Below, in pieces: positions 49,803 through 57,130 of a DNA stretch of 64,000 nt. Within the stretch, counting starts at the first letter, position 1. Each line of letters begins with the position of its first letter. The translations under genes were made by a program, and so were the position numbers. Origin of the DNA: Anaerobacterium chartisolvens (lineage in GTDB: Bacteria > Bacillota > Clostridia > Acetivibrionales > DSM-27016); the NCBI RefSeq assembly GCF_003337415.1, contig NZ_QPJT01000006.1:62001-126000 (forward strand), read 5' to 3'. The notes under the pieces were generated by a model, which saw nothing but the letters and a program-made list of their open reading frames with translations, was not told where the DNA came from and searched no databases.

Positions 49803-51254
49803 ATGAAATTAAACGGAATGCTTTCAAAAGTTATGGACAATTATTTGTGCTTGCGTGGTATTGCGAGTATAAAGTCACTGGCTAAAATATCCGAAGTTAA
49901 TCCTGATATACAAAGGGATTTGCTGGAAGACCACAAAGATGAAATGAAGGACTTTTTAGAGAGGGGCGAGTATGCTTTTTTTCCGGAAGTTGTTTTGTCG
50001 ATGAATGTTGGTCTGTCTGATGAGGTTGAAGTTTTTGAAGATTTTGCCGTTGCTGTTGATTCGGCCGACAAAGGCTTCAATTTGAAGGTTGGGAACGTTA
50101 AAGTCAATTTTAAGCCTGATGAGAATAAGCTAATTGATGACCGCAGGCAATTAAAAGTTGCTCAAATAGCATTTGATGAAAATGATATAAAATTAAGCAG
50201 AATTGATGGAAATCACCGTTTAAGCGCCGCTAATTATTTAGCCAATGATATTTTGATTCCCTTTTGTCTTATTATATTTCCTAACGAAGAAGAAGCAAAA
50301 AACAATTCAAGAGCAATATTTCATAACATAAATTCAAAACAAATACCGTTAAAATTGGAGCAAAATATAAAGATAATTATAGAAAGCAGCGGTGTTTTTA
50401 CCGATAGTATCCTTGAAAAGCCCCAGCCGTTTGGGCTGCACTATAGGTTTACCCGAGAATTGTTATGCGGGAACGACAAAATTGATTTTGGTTGTTTTCC
50501 TCATATAAAAAATTTTGTGTATGATAATAAATATTCTTTCTTCACTGATTTATTCAGATACTTGTGTAAAGAGTGCTTAATTAACAATGCCACAGCTGTT
50601 GAGGATGTGAAAAATGAGCTTGTAAATGTAGAGAACGCAATAAACGAAGCCAGTATAGCTGCTTCTTACAATAATAGTTCGATTGTTGGAGCATTAGCGT
50701 ATTATAAGCTTTCTGACCCCGACAAGCATAGCCGATTTATTAGGTGGATAGCAAAAAATCATATTGCGGATGCTAAAACCATTAGCATAGATGACCTTAT
50801 AAGCATCTTTGATAAGGTTTATGATAACATACCCAAAAATGTGTTTCTGGCGCGGTGGTATCCTGCCACGACGGATGAAAATTACCAAAACGCACAACAC
50901 CGGTTTAATGCAATAAAAAGTGTTGTTGAGAGTCTGAACCTCAGATTGATTGATTTGGGAACACAGGATGGGGGCACTTTTGATATCCGCTCTGTAATGT
51001 ACAACGAAATTAAGGAATGCGATATATTTATTGCAGATTTGACCGGCTGCCGGCATAATGTAATGGTTGAAGTGGGGTATGCCCTTAAACACGTTGAGAC
51101 AGGGCGAATGGTATTCTATTTTGCCCCAACAAAAGAATATCATAAGCCGCCCTTTGATTTGGATGGATTTAAATACAAACCAATAAATGATTCTGCAGAG
51201 ATTCACACTATAGTCAAGCCAGAGATAGAAAGCATTTTGAATGATATAAAATAG
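49803..51254 (+). CDS. DGNHR (DGQHR/ParB-like) N-terminal plus TIR/NDT-like C-terminal fusion
   Basis: The 483-aa protein starts at ATG 49803 (AAAGGGG seven bases upstream; an ATG at 49797 is too close to it). Residues about 20-230 resemble the DGQHR/DndB fold: RIDGNHRLSAANYL at 133-146 and a later NINSKQIPL. The last 140 residues (NVFLARWYPATT, RHNVMVEVGYALKH, CDIFIADLTG) look like the TIR-like or nucleoside-2-deoxyribosyltransferase-like domains found in phage-defense NADases. The gene is 12 bp after hsdR and runs in the same direction. It looks less GC-rich than the hsd genes, so it may have joined them later. Function is inferred: a restriction-associated defense effector. I recall no named system with exactly this fusion. 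Confidence 0.6.
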   Translation: MKLNGMLSKVMDNYLCLRGIASIKSLAKISEVNPDIQRDLLEDHKDEMKDFLERGEYAFFPEVVLSMNVGLSDEVEVFEDFAVAVDSADKGFNLKVGNVKVNFKPDENKLIDDRRQLKVAQIAFDENDIKLSRIDGNHRLSAANYLANDILIPFCLIIFPNEEEAKNNSRAIFHNINSKQIPLKLEQNIKIIIESSGVFTDSILEKPQPFGLHYRFTRELLCGNDKIDFGCFPHIKNFVYDNKYSFFTDLFRYLCKECLINNATAVEDVKNELVNVENAINEASIAASYNNSSIVGALAYYKLSDPDKHSRFIRWIAKNHIADAKTISIDDLISIFDKVYDNIPKNVFLARWYPATTDENYQNAQHRFNAIKSVVESLNLRLIDLGTQDGGTFDIRSVMYNEIKECDIFIADLTGCRHNVMVEVGYALKHVETGRMVFYFAPTKEYHKPPFDLDGFKYKPINDSAEIHTIVKPEIESILNDIK

Positions 51255-51323
51255 CATCGTTGTCACTAAATACGACTTGTAGCGGCAGGCATTGGCAAAT
51301 CACCTTCAAAACCCTTTAAGCAT

Positions 51324-51343
51324 ATTATTGTATAGACAATAAT
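51324..51343. promoter_or_regulatory. Palindrome before the SufS-like gene
   Basis: ATTATTGT and ACAATAAT form a perfect 8-bp-arm inverted repeat around ATAG, upstream of the cysteine desulfurase gene. It could be an operator; no binding protein is obvious nearby. Confidence 0.4.
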
Positions 51344-51393
51344 TTTGTTCAGCATATGACTTGGAGGATAATGGAGAGGACATATATTATTTT

Positions 51394-52665
51394 ATGCCGG
51401 GCTTTAAAGCGGCGGAGCGGAAACACCACACCACCGCTACCTATGGGAAATACGCCCCGGTAGAAGCTGTACGCGGGGATTTTCCCATTCTCAAGAAGAA
51501 AATTAACGGAAAACCGTTGGTCTGGCTTGATAATGCCGCAACCACTCAAAAGCCGTTTGCCGTAATAGACGCTTTAAACCGGTATTACACCGGGTACAAC
51601 TCAAACGTTCACCGAGGAGCGCACACCCTTGCCAGACTTTCCACAGAGGCGTATGAAGCGGCCAGGGAAAGGGTAAGAGGCTTTATAGGCGCATCGTCAC
51701 AGGAGGAAATAATTTTTGTCAGGGGGACGACTGAAGCAATCAATCTTGTCGCGTCGAGCTGGGGAAGCATAAATATACGCCAGGGAGATGAAATTCTTCT
51801 GACTGCAATGGAGCATCACTCAAATATTGTGCCGTGGCAGATGCTTATGCGGGCAAGGCAGGCAGTTATAAAGGTCATACCAATCAACGCGCGCGGAGAG
51901 GTCATGCTTGAGGAATACAGAAAGCTTTTAACCCCGCGCACCCGTCTGGTATCCATGACTCATGTGTCAAATGTGCTTGGTACTATAAACCCCGTGGATA
52001 TAATGACAGAGATGGCGCATGAACACGGGGCACACGTTATGATAGACGGAGCCCAGTCTGTGCCCCATATGAGGGTTGATGTGGGAAGAATAAATGCGGA
52101 TTTCTACGCGTTTTCAGGGCATAAGGCATATGGCCCTACAGGAATAGGCGTGTTATACGGTAAAAGGGCGCTGCTGGACAAAATGCCTCCGTGGCAGTCG
52201 GGTGGTGGGATGATAAAGGATGTCGGCTTCGATAAAACCACATACAGCGGACTCCCATACAAGTTTGAAGCAGGTACTGGAAATATTGCCGATGCAGTGG
52301 GCCTTGGTTCGGCATTGGAGTACCTTGAAAAAATAGGCATGGACAATATTGAAAGGCACGAAAAGGAGCTGACCGAAGCCGCTATGCATTCCTTTTCGCG
52401 TATACCCGGTGTACGTGTTATAGGAACCTCACCCAATAAAACCAGTGTAATTTCCTTTACAATTAAAGGGGTTTCTCCGGAAAATGCCGCTAAATACTTA
52501 AATCAGGAGGGGATAGCGGTTCGTGCCGGGCATCACTGTGCCCAGCCCGCTCTGGCTGCATATGGCTTAAAGAGCTGTATACGTGCATCTCTGGGAGTGT
52601 ATAACAGCATGGAGGACATAGAGCTGCTTGTGAAGTCTGTCGGCAAAATATCCAGAGGGATGTAA
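51394..52665 (+). CDS. SufS-type cysteine desulfurase (class V aminotransferase)
   Basis: The 423-aa PLP enzyme (from ATG 51394) has VRGDFPILKKKINGKPL, LDNAATTQKP, TTEAINLVAS, HHSN, DGAQS and the Schiff-base lysine in SGHKAYGPTG. The active-site cysteine is in RAGHHCAQP, as in SufS/group II desulfurases. It supplies sulfur from cysteine for Fe-S clusters or thio-cofactors. The start is unsure: TTG 51361 extends it, while ATG 51394 has GAGAGGA about 12 bp upstream. No sufBCD or sufU gene follows, so it stands alone. A family A MITE-like fragment supplies the stop codon. Confidence 0.85.
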   Translation: MPGFKAAERKHHTTATYGKYAPVEAVRGDFPILKKKINGKPLVWLDNAATTQKPFAVIDALNRYYTGYNSNVHRGAHTLARLSTEAYEAARERVRGFIGASSQEEIIFVRGTTEAINLVASSWGSINIRQGDEILLTAMEHHSNIVPWQMLMRARQAVIKVIPINARGEVMLEEYRKLLTPRTRLVSMTHVSNVLGTINPVDIMTEMAHEHGAHVMIDGAQSVPHMRVDVGRINADFYAFSGHKAYGPTGIGVLYGKRALLDKMPPWQSGGGMIKDVGFDKTTYSGLPYKFEAGTGNIADAVGLGSALEYLEKIGMDNIERHEKELTEAAMHSFSRIPGVRVIGTSPNKTSVISFTIKGVSPENAAKYLNQEGIAVRAGHHCAQPALAAYGLKSCIRASLGVYNSMEDIELLVKSVGKISRGM

Positions 52666-52735
52666 AATAGTATCCTCCACAAGGATTTTTACTCTAATTT
52701 TAGATAGTTTGTATCCTGATTCATATTTGCTATAT
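52657..52735 (-). repeat. MITE-like repeat, family A, fragment with internal deletion
   Basis: The landmarks GGGATGTAAAATAGTATCC and TTTTAGATAGTTTGTATCCTG match the arms of the 868-1085 and 15015-15233 copies, with most of the centre missing. The first TAA here (52663-52665) is the stop of the SufS-like gene, so the element defines its last residues. Confidence 0.7.
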
Positions 52736-52821
52736 GCACCCGTGAATGCAGGATAATGTTGATTTCTGCCGGATAAAAAGATTATAATGTATATATTATA
52801 TTTAAAAAGGGGGATGATTGA

Positions 52822-53241
52822 ATGTCCTTTCAATGGAAAGACAGGTACAGGCTTGGCATTGAGGAAATTGACGGACAGCATAAGAGGCTGTTTGAGATTG
52901 GAAATGAGGCTTATGACATTGCCATGCTAAAGAGCTCGTATGACCGGTATGATGAAATACTGAAGGTGATTAACAGCCTTATCGACTACACCGAGTACCA
53001 TTTCGGATATGAAGAGGAGCTTATGAAAAAGCACGGCTACAACGGCTTCGACGAGCAGAAGAAGGAGCATAAGTTTTATATTGATAAGATAAGAAGCCTT
53101 TCTGAAAGGGATATTGATGAAGACCAGCAAAAGGCCATTCTGGAAATACTGGACTTTCTGGCTGAATGGATCAGCAGTCATATTATATTTTCAGACAGGA
53201 AATATGCCACCTTTTTTAAAGAAAACGGAATTGAGGTATAA
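52822..53241 (+). CDS. Bacteriohemerythrin
   Basis: The 139-aa four-helix protein has ligands H20, H60, E64 (HFGYE), H83, H120 and D125 (HIIFSD), which is the diiron hemerythrin pattern. The first histidine of the usual HxxxH pair is Gln79 (EQKKEH), so the diiron site may be incomplete. Bacterial hemerythrins bind oxygen and protect anaerobes or deliver O2 to enzymes. A promoter TTGATT-18-TATAAT (about 52759-52788) and a GGGGG ribosome site precede it. Single-gene unit. Confidence 0.88.
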   Translation: MSFQWKDRYRLGIEEIDGQHKRLFEIGNEAYDIAMLKSSYDRYDEILKVINSLIDYTEYHFGYEEELMKKHGYNGFDEQKKEHKFYIDKIRSLSERDIDEDQQKAILEILDFLAEWISSHIIFSDRKYATFFKENGIEV

Positions 53242-53308
53242 TAAGGCTTTTTAACAGCAAAGCTAAGCTATAAACTAAAAAATTTTTTTAAATTGTCAAC
53301 ATTTTAGG

Positions 53309-53346
53309 GATTTATCTTTAAAAGACCTTGCTTTTAAAGATAAATC
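53309..53346. promoter_or_regulatory. Perfect 16-bp-arm inverted repeat upstream of fba
   Basis: GATTTATCTTTAAAAG (53309-53324) and CTTTTAAAGATAAATC (53331-53346) are exact complements with a six-base loop. TTGCTT (53328) and TAAAAT (53350) follow, so it overlaps a possible -35. It may be an operator of fba or an attenuator stem, but no T-run follows. Confidence 0.55.
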
Positions 53347-53424
53347 TGGTAAAATTAAAATGATAAAAACTTAACAAGGTTTGTTATATACTAAATATAA
53401 AATTATAAAAGGAGTGTATTTAAA

Positions 53425-54354
53425 ATGCCATTGGTAACTACAAAGGATATGTTTAAAAAAGCTTATGAAGGCGGATATGCTATAGGAGCTTTCAATGTTA
53501 ACAACATGGAAATAGTACAGGGTATTACCGAAGCCGCTAAGGAGGTAAACGCCCCTCTGATTCTTCAGGTATCCTCAGGCGCGAGGAAATATGCAAACCA
53601 TACTTATCTTATGAAGCTTGTTGAGGCTGCTATTATCGAGACAGGCCTTCCCATTTGCCTTCACCTTGACCACGGCGACACCTTCGAGCTTTGCAAATCA
53701 TGTATAGACGGAGGATTTACCTCTGTTATGATTGACGGCTCTCACCATTCTTTTAAGGAAAACATGAAGCTGACAAAGCAGGTTGTTGATTATGCCCATG
53801 ACAAGGGTGTTGTTGTAGAGGCGGAGCTTGGTAAGCTTGCTGGAATTGAGGACGCTGTCAACGTATCGGAAAAGGATGCGGCTTTCACAGACCCCGATGA
53901 GGTTGAGGAATTTGTAAAGACCACGGGAGTTGACTCTCTGGCCATTGCTATAGGAACAAGCCACGGAGCGTTCAAATTCAAGGGTGAACCCAAATTAAGG
54001 TTTGACATACTTGAGGAGATTTCAAAGAGACTTCCTCAGTTCCCGATAGTATTGCACGGTGCTTCCTCTGTTATCCCCGAATATGTTGAAATGATAAACA
54101 AGTTCGGAGGAGACATGCCGGGAGCTCAGGGAGTACCCGAGGACATGCTGAGAAAGGCTGCTTCCATGGCTGTATGCAAAATCAACATAGACTCCGACTT
54201 AAGGCTTGCATTGACAGGTACGATAAGGAAGTATTTTGCTGAAAATCCGTCTCATTTTGACCCAAGACAGTATTTGAGTCCTGCAAGGGCTGCAATAAAG
54301 GATCTTGTTAAGAAGAAAATTGTTAATGTATTGGGCTGTGACAATAAGGCGTAG
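53425..54354 (+). CDS. fba: Class II fructose-1,6-bisphosphate aldolase
   Basis: The 309-aa TIM-barrel enzyme has GAFNVNNMEIVQGI, the zinc-ligand motif HLDHGD (about 79-84), DGSHHSF, EAELGKLAGIED and VLHGASS, the last three typical of the class II Fba-IIB family. It cleaves FBP to DHAP and glyceraldehyde-3-phosphate in glycolysis and works in reverse in gluconeogenesis. AAAGGAGTG precedes the ATG. An upstream inverted repeat and a downstream terminator mark it as a single-gene unit. Confidence 0.96.
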   Translation: MPLVTTKDMFKKAYEGGYAIGAFNVNNMEIVQGITEAAKEVNAPLILQVSSGARKYANHTYLMKLVEAAIIETGLPICLHLDHGDTFELCKSCIDGGFTSVMIDGSHHSFKENMKLTKQVVDYAHDKGVVVEAELGKLAGIEDAVNVSEKDAAFTDPDEVEEFVKTTGVDSLAIAIGTSHGAFKFKGEPKLRFDILEEISKRLPQFPIVLHGASSVIPEYVEMINKFGGDMPGAQGVPEDMLRKAASMAVCKINIDSDLRLALTGTIRKYFAENPSHFDPRQYLSPARAAIKDLVKKKIVNVLGCDNKA

Positions 54355-54390
54355 TCAACGAAAAATACAAATAGGATATTTTAAATAAAG

Positions 54391-54436
54391 TCAGGGTGGC
54401 GGCACTTTTTTAAAGGTGCAGCTGCCCTGATTTTTT
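54391..54436 (+). terminator. Rho-independent terminator of fba
   Basis: TCAGGG...GCGGCAC pairs with GTGCAGC...CCCTGA with small bulges, loop of Ts and As, followed by TTTTTT. It lies 36 bp after the fba stop. Confidence 0.85.
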
Positions 54437-54527
54437 GTTATGAAATAAAGCAAATAGCTTATTCAATTCAGAATACCTCCCATTTGCTACATAATTCAAA
54501 AAAATATAAATTAATGTGCATATCTTA

Positions 54528-54556
54528 TTTACATTATATGAATTTTATTGTAAAAT
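54528..54556 (+). promoter_or_regulatory. Promoter of quorum module 2
   Basis: TTTACA (54528-54533), a 17-bp spacer and TAAAAT (54551-54556) resemble the promoter of module 1 in both boxes. The start codon lies 50 bp downstream. Confidence 0.55.
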
Positions 54557-54605
54557 AATATAAAAATTAATACCAATAGTATCAAAAAAAGGAGGGAAAT
54601 GCTGA

Positions 54606-55490
54606 GTGTTCATAAATCTGTTCATGGTGGTTTTTTTATCTATCCCGGAGTTTTTTCTGAGTATTGTTCTGATGCTTATCATCTCGGGAAATAAGGAGAG
54701 GCTGAAGCCGGATGTGGAAAATGCTTCGAAGCTTATCATAGCAATTGGCCTCATGGTGGTGGCGACATGTATTTTGCGGCCATTGTCTTCTAACGTTGTT
54801 GTGAGTGTAATAGTTCATGCAATCGCATATGTAGGTGCTTTAAAGGCTATATATAAAATGAATGCTAACGCCGCAGTCTTGTCTGTTACACTTACTCTTT
54901 TATATACATTTACCTTGGAGAATACCTTTATGCCATTTGTAATAACCTATCTTTGCGAAGGCATAACCAATTTTTACGCAAGCAATATCACAATGTTCCT
55001 TTCTACCCTGCCAATAAGAGCATTTCAATTGCTTGGAATTGCGATGTTTTATAAGCATGACGTATGCTTTAAGACTGTTCTTGAGGATAGAAAGTACAGC
55101 ATAATTTTTACTGCAAGCAGTCTTTTGATGGTAATGGCACATACTTTCTTTTCATATATATATGTTGCAGATTTTAATAAATTTTCTTTTAAACTACAAA
55201 TGGCATATTCTGTGGGCTTGTTAATTATAATGCTTTCATTCTACACAGCTATATTCAGTTTTATTTATATAATGGTAAAAGAGCTTTTAAAGGGTGCGGC
55301 TGCACTGGGCGAGAGGCATATGAGGCATACGGAGGTTGTACTGAAAAAGGAAAAGGATAAGAACTATCTTGAGCTTCAAAGCCTGTGCGGAATACTGGAA
55401 GGAGAAAGGAATGTTGATAAGGCCATAAGCTTTATTAAAAAACATATCAGCGAGAATGAGCGCGATATGGAAACAGGCGGCAGGGAATAA
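54606..55490 (+). CDS. AgrC-like polytopic membrane protein lacking kinase domain, module 2
   Basis: The 294-aa protein starts with GTG 54606, with GGAGGG nine bases upstream. About six to seven transmembrane helices (about 1-225) are followed by a cytoplasmic tail (HMRHTEVVLKKEKDKNYLEL, then KAISFIKKHISENE) that looks like a DHp helix with RHT in the place of the AgrC phospho-acceptor RHD. It stops before any ATPase domain. It is homologous over its whole length to the product of 39439-40266. It is followed 20 bp later by an AgrD-like gene, as in module 1. It could be a peptide receptor signalling through partners, or a transporter; no AgrB protease signature is evident. Confidence 0.78.
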   Translation: MFINLFMVVFLSIPEFFLSIVLMLIISGNKERLKPDVENASKLIIAIGLMVVATCILRPLSSNVVVSVIVHAIAYVGALKAIYKMNANAAVLSVTLTLLYTFTLENTFMPFVITYLCEGITNFYASNITMFLSTLPIRAFQLLGIAMFYKHDVCFKTVLEDRKYSIIFTASSLLMVMAHTFFSYIYVADFNKFSFKLQMAYSVGLLIIMLSFYTAIFSFIYIMVKELLKGAAALGERHMRHTEVVLKKEKDKNYLELQSLCGILEGERNVDKAISFIKKHISENERDMETGGRE

Positions 55491-55510
55491 ATAATGGAGG
55501 TGATAAGGAT

Positions 55511-55666
55511 ATGACAAAGTTAAGTTGTGAGTATGCTAAGAACGGGGGCCCGCTGGCCAGAGCAGTTGCAAGAGGGATAAAGGGGGCGGCGTGTGCAAGC
55601 ACAAAATCTGCTTGCACGATATGGGTATATCAGCCCAAGGTCCCCAAGGCACTGAAGGGCAAGTAG
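55511..55666 (+). CDS. AgrD-like cyclic-peptide precursor (cysteine type), module 2
   Basis: This 51-aa ORF has a near-ideal ribosome site (GGAGGTGATAAGG before the ATG) 20 bp after the membrane gene. The core is ACTIWVYQPKVPKALKGK: Cys35, the probable lactone-forming residue, then TIWVY, and a C-terminal charged QPKVPKALKGK tail that an AgrB-type protease would remove. The N-terminal half has the amphipathic leader (LARAVARGIKGAA). The same tail QPK-P--LK-GK occurs in the module 1 peptide. Four cysteines in the leader (C6, C28 and others) are unusual. Confidence 0.85.
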   Translation: MTKLSCEYAKNGGPLARAVARGIKGAACASTKSACTIWVYQPKVPKALKGK

Positions 55667-55837
55667 CATGGCGGCGGGGGTACGTGACTGCATGTGCGGC
55701 AAAGGGCTGCGCGCAGACCTGTACCCCTTTGCTGTGTGTGGGCGTAAAGGAATTATTTTTTCTTTAGTAAATCAAATATGCCGAACAAGCCCAAGGCTCC
55801 GATACAATAAATAATATTATAAGAAAACACCGAACAG

Positions 55838-55890
55838 AAGCTTTAAGGAGCCGCCAAAATATATATTGTGCTTAAATAATAAGGGGTTAA
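55838..55890 (+). pseudogene. Remnant of a paralogue of the 56340 gene's C-terminus
   Basis: Read in frame, the region encodes FKEPPKYILCL, matching FREPSKYILYS at the end of the 56340-57011 product. The DNA similarity (GGAGCCGCCAAAATATATATT against GGAGCCGTCAAAATATATATT, one differing base) also continues a little. It is the last piece of a deleted duplicate and lies directly before the 55896 gene. Confidence 0.55.
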
Positions 55891-55895
55891 TATTT

Positions 55896-56165
55896 ATGGA
55901 CGAGAAAATTATTTTAGTAGTTTTAGGTGCCGCGTTACTGCTAATTATATTTATTGCTATTATTCGGCTGAGAAATGATATTAAATATACTAATTTTATT
56001 TTGAAGCAAATTTCAGAAAAAATTGGTATACCTGAACCATCCGAGGATAGCAAAATAAAAGCTTTTATTCAAGAAGGCAAAAGGATTGAAGCTATTAAAA
56101 GATATAGAGAAATTACTGGTGCCGGATTAAAAGAAGCAAACGATTATATTAACAGACTGGTATAG
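55896..56165 (+). CDS. Small membrane protein with L7/L12 C-terminal-like domain
   Basis: The 89-aa protein starts at ATG 55896 after AAGGGG. A transmembrane helix (about 5-24) is followed by a short linker and a C-terminal domain (KAFIQEGKRIEAIKRYREIT, GAGLKEANDYINRLV) that resembles the ribosomal bL12 C-terminal fold in its EG-x-R-I-E-A-I-K-R-Y and GLKEA pattern. Such proteins are common in Firmicutes with unknown function. A 30-base in-frame extension upstream derives from the adjacent gene remnant. Confidence 0.7.
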   Translation: MDEKIILVVLGAALLLIIFIAIIRLRNDIKYTNFILKQISEKIGIPEPSEDSKIKAFIQEGKRIEAIKRYREITGAGLKEANDYINRLV

Positions 56166-56174
56166 AAATCGTAG

Positions 56175-56196
56175 GGGCAGACCTGCGTGTCTGCCC
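56175..56196 (+). other. Hairpin GGGCAGAC/GTCTGCCC
   Basis: A perfect 8-bp stem with a six-base loop. Since no T-run follows, it is not a classic terminator. Similar GGGGCAGAC hairpins are scattered in many clostridial genomes, from memory, so it may be a REP-like element. Confidence 0.5.
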
Positions 56197-56339
56197 TGAA
56201 TTACCCACTGAAGTCAAAAGTGCCTTTACGAACCCTTCTTTATTTATTCACCTTTATTATATGCCCCCGTCATATGCAAAGGACATTTACAATAAATAGA
56301 TAATATGATATTATAAGAGAAAATTAACAGGAAGTGCTT

Positions 56340-57011
56340 ATGCAAATATTAAAAAAATGTGCGGCTGTATTTATGATTTCAGTGCTGTTAAGCATGGGCG
56401 CAGGCGGGGCCTTTGCTGACAACAGCGGCGGGACAGCACAAGCTGTAAGTATTGGAGGGAGAACCTTCAATGTCACTGTTCCTACAGAGTTTAAGGATGA
56501 TATAAGCATGGAGGAGCTTTTCTCCATTGCAGGCTCAGACCCCGACGCGGGTGATATCGGGATAATTAAAGTGGGGTATGCAGTGCGCGGGCTGGACAAT
56601 CTGTCCAAAACGGATACCGATGCGCCGGGCATTTGTGTTATGGGTTCGGTTATAAAAGCCTACACCATATATAATGAATTCCAGTCGGACAGGTTTATTG
56701 CTTCCTATGCAAAGGGTGAGACTGTAAAAACCCAGTCTGTAATTTCAAGCACTTTAAGATCCACTATATCGGGCGGTATTCCCGTCGGACTTGCAGGGGT
56801 TACCTTAACCTGCGATATTACAAAGGGAACAGAGCTAACCGGCCCGGATGAAAGCTCGGAATACAATTCAAGGGAATACAGATGTAAATTTTACCAAAGT
56901 AGCGGCAAGTGGATACAGGTCATAGCCATAAATGGTATAGCCATTTCACAGAGCGGAAGATTTAGGGAGCCGTCAAAATATATATTGTACTCAAGGGATA
57001 TTAAGGTATAG
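56340..57011 (+). CDS. Secreted protein of unknown function
   Basis: The 223-aa protein has a signal peptide (about 1-27, with hydrophobic core AAVFMISVLLSMG and an A-F-A-D cleavage region) and a beta-rich mature part. No family is recognised. ATG 56340 follows AGGAAG; a GTG six bases earlier is possible. A remnant of a paralogue lies at 55838-55890, so this was once part of a small gene family. It may be a wall or extracellular protein. Confidence 0.7.
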   Translation: MQILKKCAAVFMISVLLSMGAGGAFADNSGGTAQAVSIGGRTFNVTVPTEFKDDISMEELFSIAGSDPDAGDIGIIKVGYAVRGLDNLSKTDTDAPGICVMGSVIKAYTIYNEFQSDRFIASYAKGETVKTQSVISSTLRSTISGGIPVGLAGVTLTCDITKGTELTGPDESSEYNSREYRCKFYQSSGKWIQVIAINGIAISQSGRFREPSKYILYSRDIKV

Positions 57012-57130
57012 ATGCGCTTCCACAGCGCATTATTTTTTTCGCTACTTTACTCGCTCCTAACGCCTTGAACGATAATAAGGCGTATAAGTTCAGCTCTAAA
57101 AGTTAATAATATCCCTTGAGGTGTTGATAT

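Noticed and set aside
51371-51460. ATG at 51371 with GGAGG just upstream, as a start of a different frame
   Set aside because: The frame has no resemblance to any family and the SD-ATG spacing is too short; the SufS frame is unmistakable from VRGDFPILK on.
54599-54694. Short ORF at ATG 54599 directly behind GGAGG
   Set aside because: The ATG is only two bases after the ribosome site and the frame overlaps the start of the AgrC-like gene; the GTG 54606 start gives the homologous N-terminus of module 1.
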